Positions 35,530 through 47,295 of a DNA stretch of 64,000 nt are shown one piece after another (position 1 is the stretch's first letter; each line of letters opens with the position of its first letter). The notes below the pieces were generated by a model. The model was not told where the DNA came from, did not search any database, and saw only the letters and a list, made by a program, of their open reading frames with translations. The position numbers and the translations under genes were made by a program. The DNA is taken from contig CM066985.1 in the NCBI GenBank assembly GCA_033977485.1, forward strand, positions 73,889,045 through 73,953,044, given 5' to 3'. Source of the DNA: Hydrangea macrophylla (Eukaryota > Streptophyta > Magnoliopsida > Cornales > Hydrangeaceae).

Positions 35530-36300
35530 TTACATAAGCTTGATCCCTAGGATGTGACCGGCTTCTCCCAAGTCCTTCATATCAAATTGACTGGACAACC
35601 ATACCATTACAGAAGATAATACCCCCACATCATTTTCGATTAGTAAGATATCATCCACATATAGTACTAGGAACACCACCATGCTTCCATAATGTTTCTT
35701 GTACACACAGGATTCATTCGCACATTGATCAAAACCAAAAGACTTGATTGCTTGATCAAAGCGGATATTCCAAGACCTAGATGCCTGCTTAAGTCCATAA
35801 ATGGACTTCTTAAGCTTGCACAACATGTGTTCTTGGCTCTTTACGATGAACCCGTCTGGTTGCACCATACAGATGCACTCGTCAATATTCCTATTAAGAA
35901 ATGTTGTCTTGACATCCATTTGCCAAATTTCATAATCGAAATGTGCAGCAATGGATAAGAGAATCTAGATAGACTTTAGCATGGCCACCGGCGAAAAAGT
36001 TTCCTCATAATCGATTCCTTCTTTTTGAGTGAACCTTTTCGCAAGAAGCCTTGCTTTAAAGGTTTCTACCTTACCGTCTGCTCCTCTCTTCTTATTATAG
36101 ATCCACTTGCATCCAATGGGTTTTATTTCATTGGGTGGATCTACAAGATCCCAGACTTGATTGGAGTACATAGATTCCATTCCAGACTTCATAGCCTTTT
36201 GCCAAAGATCTGCATCTTTATCTTGAAGTGCTTCATTGTAGTTACAGGGATCGGTACCTTGTTCATCAGGGACCCGGTCATAAGACTCTCCTAAGAACAT
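35530..36300 (-). pseudogene. Copia reverse transcriptase
   Basis: Two adjoining pieces. The first (36300-35965) has WQKAMKSGMESM, VDPPNEIKPIGCKWIYNKKR and FKARLLAKRFTQKEGIDYEE. The second (35919-35530) has MDVKTTFLNRNIDE, KKSIYGLKQASRSWN and the polymerase motif YVDDILL (35650-35661), with both Asp present. The piece ends GEAGHILGIKL. Stops separate the pieces. The protein would copy element RNA into DNA. Confidence 0.9.
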
Positions 36301-36860
36301 ATACCGGCCATGTTAAATAATAACCTTCCCACTACGACGAGGCACAACCAGTGTGTCTGTGTATCCTTGACATTTTGTTGTGAAGATTTTGAACCTAATA
36401 CACCATTATCTACACACTGTACTGGTTTAGGAACTTGCGTGTTAATGGTTGGTTCGGGATCTACATGAGTTTCGGTAATCCTCCCACTACAACATGGTAA
36501 TGGAATATTGATAACTCTTTCTTGTGGTGTTTATTTTCATACCATTGGTATCGAAGAAGTATGCATCGATGTCTCTCCTTTCATTTCCTCTAGAATAATA
36601 CGGCTTCTGGGCTTGTGGTCCATAACATAGTCCTCTTCTAAGAATGTGGCATTGGTACTAACAATAACTTTTCGATCCTTAGGAATATAAAAAAGACCAC
36701 CTTTAGTTCCTCTTGGATACCCAACAAAGAAACATACTTCTGTTCTTCATTCCAACTTTTCTGCGCTCCCTTTCAATACACGTGCTGGACTACCCCAGAT
36801 CCGAACATGTTGTAGACTAAGCTTTTGTCTAGTCCACAATTCTGTGGGAGTAGTAGGTAC

Positions 36861-37491
36861 TTACTTAGATGGTACCAAGTTTAGAATGTATGCAGCTGTC
36901 TCTAATGCGTGTCCCCAAAAAGAAATTGGTAAATCTGAATAACTCATCACAGATCTTACCATGTCCATAAGAGTCCTCTTGTTTCTTTCTGCAACACCAT
37001 TCTGCTGAGGCATACGGGGTGCAGACAACTGGGATGTAATCCTTTGCTCCAATAAGTATTCCCTAAACTCTCCCAAGAGGTACTCTCCACTACGATCAGA
37101 TCGTAGTGTCTTGATACATTTACCTAGACGCTTTTCTATTTCAGCCTTGAAGTCTTTGAATTTCTCAAAACATTCAGACTTACGCCGCATCAAATAAATG
37201 TACCCATACCTTGAGTAATCATCAATAAAAGTGACAAAAGTACTCAAATTCCCTTCTTGCTTGGACAGTCATAGGACCACACAAATCAGAGTGAACCAGT
37301 TCCAACAGCTCTTTTGCTCTATAACCCTTAGCCGAGAACGGCCTCTTGGTCATTTTACCTTCCAAGCAGGATTCACAGACTGGAAGTGCCTCCACTTCCA
37401 ATGAACCTAACGGGCCATTTTGAACCAGTCTTTGAATCTTTTTCAAATTAATATAACCAAGGCATAAGTGCCAAAGATGCGTTTGGTTCAT
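36861..37491 (-). pseudogene. Copia integrase (zinc-binding part and catalytic core)
   Basis: The zinc-binding part (37491-37222) has THLWHLCLGYINLKKI and ALPVCESCLEGKMTKRPF. The core (37247-36861) has FVTFIDDYSRYGYIYLM, LRSDRSGEYL and PQQNGVAERNKRTLMD, which keep the Asp, Asp and Glu of the catalytic triad. The two pieces are in different frames, overlapping near 37230. Confidence 0.9.
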
Positions 37492-38779
37492 TCTCGAAGG
37501 TTTTTTTTTATCTTAAATGGTAAACGATTTGTGTTATTCAATTCATTAAGTTGCAGTATAGGAGAGACATGATTTATAATATAAAGATCATCCACCAATT
37601 GACCAGAGCAAATAAAACATTTATTTTCTTTAATAACTACTATTTTATTAAAATGAATTGAATATCCATTCTTTACTAAACTAGAAACTGAAACTAAATT
37701 CCTTCTTATAGAAGGTACAAAAAGGTAATTTCTTAATATTAAAATCCTATCTCTACCAAAACTAAGATGTAGATCTCCTACTGCAACTGCTGCTACTCTC
37801 GTAGCATTTCCCACATATAGATAAACATCTTCATCACTGAGCTGCCTGGTTCCCTGGAACCCCTGCAAAGAATTGCATACATGATCAGTTGCTCCCGTAT
37901 CTATACACCAGGTACCGGTAGATCGGACCGCTAAACACGATCCAACAACTAGTAAATGAGATTTACCTTGATTGTTCTGTCTGGCGAGATAAATTGGACA
38001 TTGCTTCTTCTAGTGTCCTGGCTGCTTGCAAACAAAACATTTACCTTTAGGCTTTCCCGGTTGTCCTCTTGGTCTTTGGATTGGCAGAGGGCCCGCGACC
38101 TTCTTTTAAGCCTTTTAATTTTCTTCTTGCCTTTCGGCTTTGAAGTAGAATCTTTCTCAAACACAAGAGCACTCCCTGACTTTCTGTTGAGACCCTCAGC
38201 TGCCTAGAGTTCTTTAAGCAGTTCCGCCAAAGTATATTTAAATTTATTCATGTTGTAATTGAGGCAGAATTGCTTAAAAGACTTTGGCAGTGATTGGAGT
38301 ACGATATCGACCTGGGTTTCCCCATCGATTTCAGCTCCAAGGATCTCTAGTTCATTAAGAAGAGATATCATCTTAAGAACATGATCCCTAACAGGCATTC
38401 CCTCAGCCATGGTTGTGTTCATCAAGTTTTTCATGGCAACCTGCCTAGTAGCACAACTTTGATCCCCGAACATCTCTTAGAGGCTCTCCATCATGTCATA
38501 GGCACTGGTCATTGATTGATGCTGATGTTGCAGAACATTCAACATGGATGCCAAAATGTAACACCGCGCCATCTCATCAGCCTTGACCTATTTCTTTTGA
38601 GCCTGGGTTTCCTCATCGGTTGCCCCCTCACCAGGTTGCTCAGGACATTCTTGAGTAAGCACAAGCTTGTACTCTTCAGTAGTTAACCCAATATCCAAAT
38701 TCCTTTTCCAGTCTATATAGTTTGGTCCAGTAAGTTTGTTTTCTTTAAGTATAATAGCAAGTGGATTGAAAATATCCAT
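37488..38779 (-). pseudogene. Copia gag and aspartic protease
   Basis: Gag starts MDIFNPLAIILKENKLTGPN and continues with AMKNLMNTTMAEGMPVRDHV and LLNELEILGAEIDGETQVD (38473-38204). A zinc knuckle CFVCKQPGH..KKQC lies near 38040-37999 and has a stop inside it. Protease follows with CIDTGATDHVCNS (active-site triplet DTG at 37893-37901) and DLHLSFGRDRILILRN. Several in-frame stops interrupt gag. Gag packages the RNA and protease cuts the polyprotein. Confidence 0.85.
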
Positions 38780-40023
38780 TTAAAAGCCTGAGAATCACAT
38801 AGCATAAATAATTACATTTGGGCAAAAATTACTATGGATTCAAGTTGAAAATATTGGTTCCCTCTATAATATTTAAAAGGAATCCACCAACAACCTGATA
38901 CACCGCGAATAGTATGACTCGATGGGAAGTCATATACTATCTAGCATTTGTTCAAATAGGCAATTGCCTTTTAATTTTACTATCCAGGCAATGTACCTTA
39001 CTGAGTAAAATTAAACTGTTGACTTGCTTTGGTCCTATAAATAATAACAATGACTTAGATGGAGAAGATATTATTATTTATAGCTAAGTGTATACCATCA
39101 CTTAATTCTAGGTCAAGAGTTCTGTGAGGAGCACCTCTGATGCAGAGGTGACCCACACTAACAATCACTCAAAACATTTTTTTAAAGAAGTTTGTACCGA
39201 TGATTCCATGATCAACTGCATCCGATGGGGAGGATGGCACTAGAGCCATCACACAAAATTAATCATATCATCTACAAACCAGTGATGGAGACCATGGGAT
39301 TTATACTTGGTAAATTCCCTCTCCCACTTAGAATTCTAAAAAAAAATGAGGGTTATGATTTTTAGAAAAACTTTTAATTTAATTAATACAAAATAATGGA
39401 ATACTTGACAAGGATTAGTCCATTCTTACTTGTCAAACACACATGTGTAGATAATAAAATTATTCTATTATCATGATTTTAGAAAATAAGTACTTATGTT
39501 TTCAAAATATAAAATTAGTTTTATTTCTAAATACACATGTAGTTGTCCATCATTTTAAATTAATATAAATTAAACATTCCAGAACTGTTTTCTAAAATAG
39601 TCTTCTGAAACTGCCTTCTGAAACTGCTTCTAGATCACTTTCAGAAACTGCTTGTAAAGCTGCTCTCACGAACCATCTTCACGGATTTACTTGAGATATA
39701 TTACATAAACCCTATGCCTCTATGAAGGAGTTCACATGCTATTTATTTGCAATAAATTAACCACGCATCAATCAAGCGTGGGATCCAATACATACAAATC
39801 CTATGCCTCCATAAAGGAGTTCACATGCTATATCCAAACAGTAATATTAACCACGGATAAAACCATCGTGGGATCCAATCACACAAAACCAGTGACCATA
39901 ATAGTGGAATAAGAACGCTGCAAAATAATGGTTAGCACAGATCTACGTTCTACCCATCCATCAATGCACGCATAAGATCTGTATTACTGGACAAGATGGT
40001 TGCGTCCAACCCATACGCAGAAT
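38780..40023 (-). other. Untranslated leader of the copia element
   Basis: No reading frame of note. A tandem pair near 39700-39880 repeats CCTATGCCTC.ATGAAGGAG and CGTGGGATCCAAT with a period of about 100 bp. Confidence 0.7.
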
Positions 40024-40043
40024 CAATGTTGCTTTGATACCAC
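40024..40043 (-). other. Copia primer binding site
   Basis: On the minus strand TGGTATCAAAGCAACATTG begins two bases after the right LTR. It differs at one base from the usual start TGGTATCAGAGC, complementary to initiator-Met tRNA. Confidence 0.8.
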
Positions 40044-41302
40044 TGTTAGGAAACTGCGTTCCCAGAATCCGTTGATTGTGCATATAAGTTGGTATTGCAA
40101 AAACGGATTGTTGTAGTAGACGAATCGAGAACACGGGCTCGATAACAGCTCATGATCTTCTACTGTATTCCTCTGCTGCCAGAATATCGAACTGAGTGTG
40201 GGCTCTATCAAAATCCTTTTAGTTTTCTGCTATCGTTTTTTATGCTCTCTTTTTTATTTTGAGTTATAATACTCTATATGGAAAAATGCAAACTGAGAGG
40301 AGAGCCAAAGCAGCATATATATATATATGCTACGATAGGGACCATAAGAAGTCAATAAGGAATAGGCTTCCTTATGGAATTAGGAAACGCCAATTCGAAC
40401 TGAATCAGATTCCTATTTCCATAAATTATAATTCATACCACTAAAGAATTATAATTGCACTGCTACCCTTATCTCAAAAATATATTTCGAGCTCCATGTT
40501 ATTAAATGCTTATTATCTCCCCACATTAAGATTACAGATATCCATTAATCAAATATAATTACTGACAATCATATTTAATTAATCTCTTAAAATTCCTTGA
40601 GATTCTCTACTTAACTTATTTTATATGTCGGATACAACATCCACCTGCAGGGTTTGGCATAATCAAAACTTATAAGCTTTCTCAGGGGATATCATCAATC
40701 CCAAAAATTGAGACATGGATTCCATCATTAATTTATATCCACCACACAATCAATATTGTCACCCAATCTAATGAGATATTGACCCATTTATGGATCTCAC
40801 CCTTTTAGGGATCAAAGTGTAAATATCAAATGTATGTGTCTATAAATTAATTTAGAATTTAGAGCATAAGCACTCATAATAACCATGAGATATTAATTAT
40901 CTTATAAGTCAGTATAAAGATAATTACCCCAAGTCGGTCCTGTTTAATACACAAAGTGTACCAGCATAGTGAGTTGAAACTATACTGTTTCCTGTAGTTA
41001 AGACAAACCTACTACAACACCATGCTGCAGTCCTACCGATGGTGTGTCCAAACCCATCTAAGACTGTAAACCAAAATCTTACATTCTACAAGATCCGATG
41101 GTTTGATCTTTCGTGTGTAAGCCAAACTCTACACACCAAACCACCTACTATGTAGAATGTGAGACACACATGCATAATATTAAATAAATAATACAATACA
41201 AACATTGCCCACACAGATTCTCATAAAAATGAATAACTGATTTTATTAAATAAATAAAAAATTAACTACATAAAGCATGGCTTTTAGTATGTATCCCTAA
41301 CA
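40044..41302 (-). mobile_element. Copia 5' LTR (right)
   Basis: Pairs with 33066-34650 and is followed by the CCGAG duplication. It lacks the MITE. A (TA)n run near 40314-40328 replaces a shorter one in the partner. Confidence 0.9.
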
Positions 41303-41307
41303 CCGAG

Positions 41308-42187
41308 TATATTGTTTTCTTTGTGAAGTTTTTCTTTTTTTTCATTCTTGAGTGTTTGGACCATTCCTTGGGAGTTGACCCAGTTATTTAGTTCATTTTG
41401 GAACTCGTGTCTTAGAACATCGTACTTTTGCTTCATATGACGATTCTTTAATAATCTATCATGGATCTACTTTGAGAATATTGTGTTTAATTATGAATCG
41501 ATCTCTGTGTATTCACGCTTGTGTCTTCCTTCAATTCTTATATATATATATCGATTGGAGCGTATCCCATTTATTCCTTGGCTCTTGCAAATGTTTTCAG
41601 CATGAGTGATGGTTGTATCATTTCCATTTTACGGATTACCCTCTATTCTTTATATTGGGTTTCTGGTTGATGATTAGATCATGTCTTTTGTTGGTATACA
41701 TATCCTTTGTATACTTGTTGCTTATTCGTCTTTGAGACAAATTCTGGATATACAATAGTCGTTGTGTTCTTATGATCACGTGTTCCTTTTGAGGGGGTCA
41801 ATTTTGTTTTGATTTGATGAATTTGAGACATTCAGTTGTACTTTGTCTTTCACTCAAGTACATTTTTGGTTGACCTAATGGTTTGGAGATTCATGTCAAT
41901 TATTATTGTCGATCTTTGGAGTTGACTCCATCTTTTAATGATGAACCTCATATGTCCCTAGCGTTTGTTCCTCAACACCCTTGGTGTGCTTACTGACCAT
42001 TGTATTGAGCTTTCCATTCCTTTCTGGAATCAATGTGTGAGATGTTTTCATTTTCTCACGTTGTGCTAGTGTTCACGTTATTTGTGACACTTTTGCATTT
42101 TGGTATGGTTGTGGACCGTTCTTTGATTGAGTTCCTTTTGTTCTTGTTCTGAATTTTGGGACGGAATTCTTTTAAGGGGCGGTAAAT
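41308..42187. other. Internal region of the large LTR element, right part; no gene
   Basis: Continues the T-rich sequence left of the nested copia and ends in the purine-rich TTTTAAGGGGCGGTAAAT before the 3' LTR. No domain recognised. Confidence 0.6.
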
Positions 42188-45018
42188 TGTAGAAACCCAA
42201 AAATTTTTATAAGGGTCTTTTGGTAATGTTGGACCAATGTGGGTCTTGATTTGAGACAGTAAATTTATTTTCTATCCAAGTGGTATCACTAGTAGATTCA
42301 TTGGTCACATGTGTGTATATACTTGTGTGTGTTACACCCTAACCTATCTCTCACCTAACACATCACCTTTTGGAAGACCACACACCTTTTCTCTCTCCTC
42401 CCCCCTCGCTTAGCCGGCTTTTCTCTCCCTCCTTATCTCTTCTTTATTTTTTCTTTTTGGTATATACACATTCTCTCTCTATATCTCTCTTTCTCTCTCT
42501 TGTTCTTGGAGATTCAAAGTCACCATCAAAGCTTTAACCTTCAAGCTTAATTTTGGAGGCCTTCAAGTCATTATTGGACCGAGGCCATTAGAGATCGAAT
42601 TTCTCCTCTCATTAAGGGCTTCACAACCATTTCCTCATTTTCCCTCATTGTTTCCCTTTTTGGTGTGTTCTTGAACAAAGAACACAAGAGGTAGATTTCA
42701 TTGTTTAAGTGCACCCCTCTTTCTAATTTCATGGTTTGCTATGCGCAGGATTAGAGATAATACAAATGAATCTTATTTTGATTTCTACCTACATGAATAA
42801 CTATTTGATTAGTTGCTCTTATGTGTTTAGTTGACTACTTACTTAACCTAAATGCTATAGATTAAATTACTTATTTTTGTTAATAAATTCTTTAATGCCT
42901 AAGATAATGTTTATACCCTACATGGATTTCTTGATTTATTTGTTAGAATATTATGATTCACCATGTCCATTTTGTAATATTGAGATAATAGAAATAACAT
43001 TCCTAAGGCATAATCTTTTAGTAGCATTTCATATTTGCCAAGTCAGTAAAGCATTCATAACATTGGCTTGGGAGTATGATATGGTTAGAATTCCCACGAT
43101 TGGGGAATGTCTCTTGAAATCCCCGTTTGTGGTAGTGGTTTGAGGAAATCCAGAAGCGGGTGTGAAGTGAGGAAGGTTGTTTGTGATCATTAAAAAAAAT
43201 TCAAAAACGCAAGGTCATATTCGGTTAGCTACCGGAGATCTTGTATGCTACACTCACGTTGGAGTAGCTCGCATCTGGTGTTTAAAGTGAATGGTTTTAG
43301 AATTTAGTATTGGGAAGTCGCACGGTTTAGCCTTACGGTTAATTGCATTGCCACGGTGGCAAATCATTGCATTGCACGTCTTAGCATGATTTTAGAAGTA
43401 GTAGTACATTTTTTCAATGCTATCTACTGAGTCGTCGTGCTTAATGAATCTATAAAATCACTTTGTTTCCGGTGAAGTCGACAAGGGCAAAGCCCACGAG
43501 TAGTCGACTCGGATACCACTTTTGAAGACGTCCCTTAGGGAGTCTTATTTTGATATCTTCTCAATACATATGTTGGATTAAGGGAATTTGTATAAGATGT
43601 AATCGTATGCCTAGACATTGATTCGGTTACTAAACTTACATGTTCTTTCCCTTTTGGCCAAATTACACTTTAGTCCATTAAACTATAACATATTTTCTAT
43701 ATGGTCCATAAACTTTTTTTTTTTTGCATTTGGGTCCTTGAAATTTAAAAATTCATTCAATCAGACTCAAATTCTGACACTGTTAACTTAAACTATTAGA
43801 AATTGTCATGTACGTTGCGCGTAATGCTTACCAATAACATGTTAGGTTAAGACAAACAAGGGAGATTGTGAATAGTGCAAAAAAATCGCATTCAATCAGA
43901 TCCAAAATCGCGTTCAATCAAATTCGAAAGCACATTTGACTAGATCCAAAATTGCATTCAATCATACCCAAAATCACATCATTGTTTAGCCATTCACAGT
44001 CTCCTGTGTTTGTCTTAACCTAACATGTGACAGGTAAGCATTAAGCGCAACATACGTGATAATTTCTAATAATTTAAGCTAACCGTGTTAGAATTTGGGT
44101 CTGATTGAATAAATTTTTAAAGTTTAAGGACCTAATTACAAAAAAAAAAGTTTATGGGCCCAATTGAAAATAGGAGTATAGTTTAATGGACTAAAGTGTA
44201 ACTTGCCCTTCCCTTTTCTTTTGTATTCAAATCATGCATACGGAAATCTTAGAAGTTGTTCTGGGCACATGTTTAGCCTTGCTGTAGTGACTTATTTATT
44301 TTGGGCAATGTAACTTGAACTTGTAGCTATATGTCATTTGATTCCTTGTTCAATGTATTATGAGTCTAACTTAAAGTGTTTCCTATAAGTCCCATGAGAT
44401 TTGATTTGGACTTGGGATGATTATAAACTTGCAAACTAGAGTTTTTATTTTTGGTAGCAGCAAAATTTGCTTCTGTAGAAAGTTCGATTGAGCGAACAAA
44501 AAGTTCGATTGAGCAAAAACTTGGCAGAACCTTACTCTGTAGAAGTTGAATTGAGCACATTCCTAGTGTGTATTGTCAAATGACTCTATTTATTGTTTTT
44601 GACATAGAAAATATTTTTTGAAAACTAAATTGGTTTGTACTTAGCCTATGGATATTACATTAAGGGAAAAAATTACTAATTTCAAATTCTTAAGAACCGT
44701 TTGGTCGTAAATTTCCAAAAGTTTATATTATTGTTAACTTCAAAGTGAAACTCAAATCTTTGTTTCCTTTCTCAATGGGGCTTCACCCAACTTATTTTTA
44801 AACTCGACTTAAAACCAAAACTATGTTGATTGACCCTATTTGATCCGTTTGGTCTTCGTGGGTCAATTCTTGACTTTTGACTTTTCTTTGGAATCCATGT
44901 AGGATTTTCCTATCCTTCCGCCTTTTTGGATTGGTCCACATAGGACTATTCCTCGTTTTCGTTTTGATTGTTCGACTCGTTAACCTTGTCCACGTGACTT
45001 GGTTTTCATGTCGTTACA
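42188..45018 (+). mobile_element. 3' LTR of the large LTR element, carrying a MULE-type MITE
   Basis: Matches 27255-29569 throughout and ends GTCGTTACA. It is about 0.5 kb longer because of the element at 43656-44208. Small differences are scattered along the pair, so the parent insertion is not recent. Confidence 0.85.
43656..44208. mobile_element. MITE with 9-bp duplication (Mutator-like)
   Basis: Left end GGCCAAATTACACTTTAGTC and right end, reversed, GGGCAAGTTACACTTTAGTC. The inverted termini extend well over 100 bp. TTCCCTTTT flanks both sides (43647-43655, 44209-44217). The partner LTR near 28745 shows the empty site. 553 bp, non-coding. Confidence 0.9.
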
Positions 45019-45416
45019 GCAATGCATTGTACTTGATATGCATTCATGAACTTAGTTAAAGTTAAAGAGAAGGCGGAGAATGATCTTGACATCAAAGAAA
45101 AAAACGTACAAAAAATTATTAGTACTCAAAAAATATACATAAATTCACAACACACACTATATCCATCGAGTATATATATATGTACATTTGCCTGTATATA
45201 TGTATAAATGTATTTGCATTTGTGTAAAAAATATATAGAGAGTTCAATGAAAATCAAACCTGCTTGAGATATACGAAGATGGATCGCTGTTGAAAATGAT
45301 TATCGATTCTTCAATGGTTTGTTTTAATATGGACAGAGTGTTGAGAGTTGTGTGAACTTGGAAGGGTCTTTCATGAAGAGTGAATTGAAACTCAAAGTTG
45401 AACCACCAGCCATGTA

Positions 45417-45937
45417 TAGGCCTGTAAACGGATCGGATCCGGACCGGATTTGTGATATCCGAATCCGAATCCGATAAAAAATTCGTTAACTAAATCCGAA
45501 TCCGATCCAATAAACCAAAATCCAAATCCGAATTTGTTAGGATTCGGATATCCGTTGAGCACTAAAAAAAACCCCTGAAGTAAATCAAGTTATTTATTTA
45601 TTAATTGGATATCCGTTAAGCACCCAAGAAAATTTTTAATCGGATATCTGTTAAACACCAAATTTTAATTATATATTTTTTTAATTGGATATCCGTTAAG
45701 AACCAAAAGAATTTTATAGTATAGAGTCATTATTTAATTTTCACAAAACAAGGGAAGCTAAACCTGTAAATTAAATTCTATTAGTTTCGGGTTGTCAGGT
45801 TGGATATACCAAATCCGAATCCGATCCGTTTGCTAATAAAATATTCGGATTCGGGCTTGAATTCGGATAATATTATCGGATGTTTTCTGTCGGATTCGGA
45901 TCGGATCGGATCCAAATCCGATTAGTTTACAGGCCTA
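45417..45937. mobile_element. hAT-like MITE
   Basis: Inverted ends TAGGCCTGTAAAC and GTTTACAGGCCTA are flanked by 8-bp GCCATGTA and GCCACGTA, seven of eight matching. An 8-bp duplication is the hAT pattern. The inner arms are dense in GGATCCGAATCCGAT-like units. Confidence 0.8.
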
Positions 45938-46051
45938 GCCACGTATAAGGAAGAGATTGAAATTTCAAAAATTTAACTACCATCCACGTGGCATAACACT
46001 ACTCATCAGGAAGAAGTTTCAAGTCAGGTAGTATTTCGAAATTTAACCACC

Positions 46052-46219
46052 GAGTAATACTTGGGGCACAACCAAAGCCACAACCTTTTATCCACAACCT
46101 TCATTTTGTGTCTATCTCTCTCCTAGTGGGCACTGTGGGACCCATCAAGAGAGAGATAGACACAAAATAGAGATTGTGGACAAAAGGTTGTGACTTTGGT
46201 TGTGCCCCAAGTATTACTC
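46052..46219. mobile_element. Near-perfect foldback MITE with 9-bp duplication
   Basis: Arms GAGTAATACTTGGGGCACAA and its reverse complement run almost the full length and meet near a GTGGGCACTGTGGGACCCA centre. TTAACCACC flanks both sides (46043-46051, 46220-46228), a perfect 9-bp duplication as made by Mutator-like transposases. A transcript would form a hairpin of about 75 bp. Confidence 0.9.
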
Positions 46220-46639
46220 TTAACCACCAGACATGCGTTGAAGCGGTTTGTTTGGTACACCATTTAAAAAAAAAAACCTAATCACTTAATCAGGCTCTGT
46301 TTTTATTTTCGCAATGACAATTTAGTACAAATATTTTTGCATTTTATAGAGCAAAGCTTGATGGTTATAATGTAAACTAGTCGATAAACCGTGCTATGCA
46401 TGATTGTAACGTTTTTGAATGAGTATGGAAATAACTTGTGATCTTAAAAAAAATAATGATGAATTCCATATATTCAACAGAAATAGAGATTAAATGTAAT
46501 GATTTGAAAAAAAAAAGAGAAAAGGATAAAGAACAAAAACTTGAAAAAAAAACAAATGCCAACTGGCAAAGTATGGAAACACCATACAAATGTTTCTCGC
46601 TCCAAATTTCATGGATCATGGAACAAGAAAGCCACAATA

Positions 46640-46664
46640 CATATATATATATATATATATATAT
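46640..46664. repeat. (TA)n microsatellite
   Basis: An uninterrupted TA run of about 24 bp. Confidence 0.9.
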
Positions 46665-46708
46665 TTGGTGCAAGAAAGTCACAATATTAAGACAAAAAAT
46701 AAAAGGAA

Positions 46709-47295
46709 TTGTTGGAGGAAAAAAAAATAGCCTTCAACGAATCCACTGTAATAGAAACACCGTCAAATATTCCACTATTGTATAGAACCAATAAAAGGAT
46801 GACTGGGATTAGGTGCGATATATGCTCTCTTGAGACGATACGCGCCCTCTACGGATAATACTTGGTGCAATGGGAAATGGAACGCTGTCTCCAGGATATA
46901 ACAGCCCGGCTACAATTACCGTACACCCATCAAATCTGCACAACTTGATATGGCAAAAAACTCGCTTTCTAATACTTTCTTTACCCAATCTATATACCAA
47001 ATAACTAAAATATAGCTTCTGTGTATAAAACTTTATGTACAAGAAAGAATCCTCTTGAAGAAATAAAAGTTGAACTTCTCTTTTACTGTACGTAATTATA
47101 TTAATACATCTTGCTGCTTGACCAGTTCAAGTGTTGTACGTAATTCCATTCAATCAAAAGCCTTTGTAATTGAACTTATTAATGTGATATCATCGTTGGG
47201 TGCATCATGTAACTTGTAGCTTGTGGTCATTGACTCATTAAAATTCCATCTAATTGAGCATAAATAATAATATACACAATAAGACCTTTAAATTG
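46709..47295. repeat. Long direct repeat, copy A
   Basis: It matches 54857-55445 from ATTGTTGGAG through GGCAATGGGAAATG-like sequence, ACCCATCAAATCTGCACAAC and TGGGTGCA.CATGTAACTTG to TGAGCATAAATAATA. On the minus strand both copies encode a short frame with CRFDGCT, VAGLLYP and ARRG.SSQES, which I do not recognise. It could be an old gene fragment or a dispersed repeat. Confidence 0.8.

Larger units (their letters stand above)
33066..41302 (-). mobile_element. Complete Ty1/copia element nested in the large LTR element
   Basis: Direct LTRs at 33066-34650 and 40044-41302, both starting TGTTAGG and ending CCCTAACA, are flanked by a perfect 5-bp duplication CCGAG (33061-33065, 41303-41307). Genes run leftwards in the order gag, protease, integrase, reverse transcriptase, RNase H, the copia order. 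Frames are split by stops, so the element is inactive. An untranslated leader of about 1.2 kb separates the primer site from gag. Confidence 0.95.
27255..45018 (+). mobile_element. Large LTR element without recognisable coding domains (LARD-like), host of a nested copia
   Basis: LTRs at 27255-29569 and 42188-45018 are in direct orientation. A primer site follows the first, and a purine-rich TTTTAAGGGGCGGTAAAT precedes the second. The flanking five bases are GCAAA on the left and GCAAT on the right. Without the copia at 33066-41302 the internal region is about 4.4 kb. It is T-rich and has stops in every frame; I recognise no gag, protease, reverse transcriptase or integrase motif. That fits a large retrotransposon derivative, which would have moved with proteins from another element, or a severely decayed gypsy. 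It cannot be assigned more closely. Confidence 0.7.
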
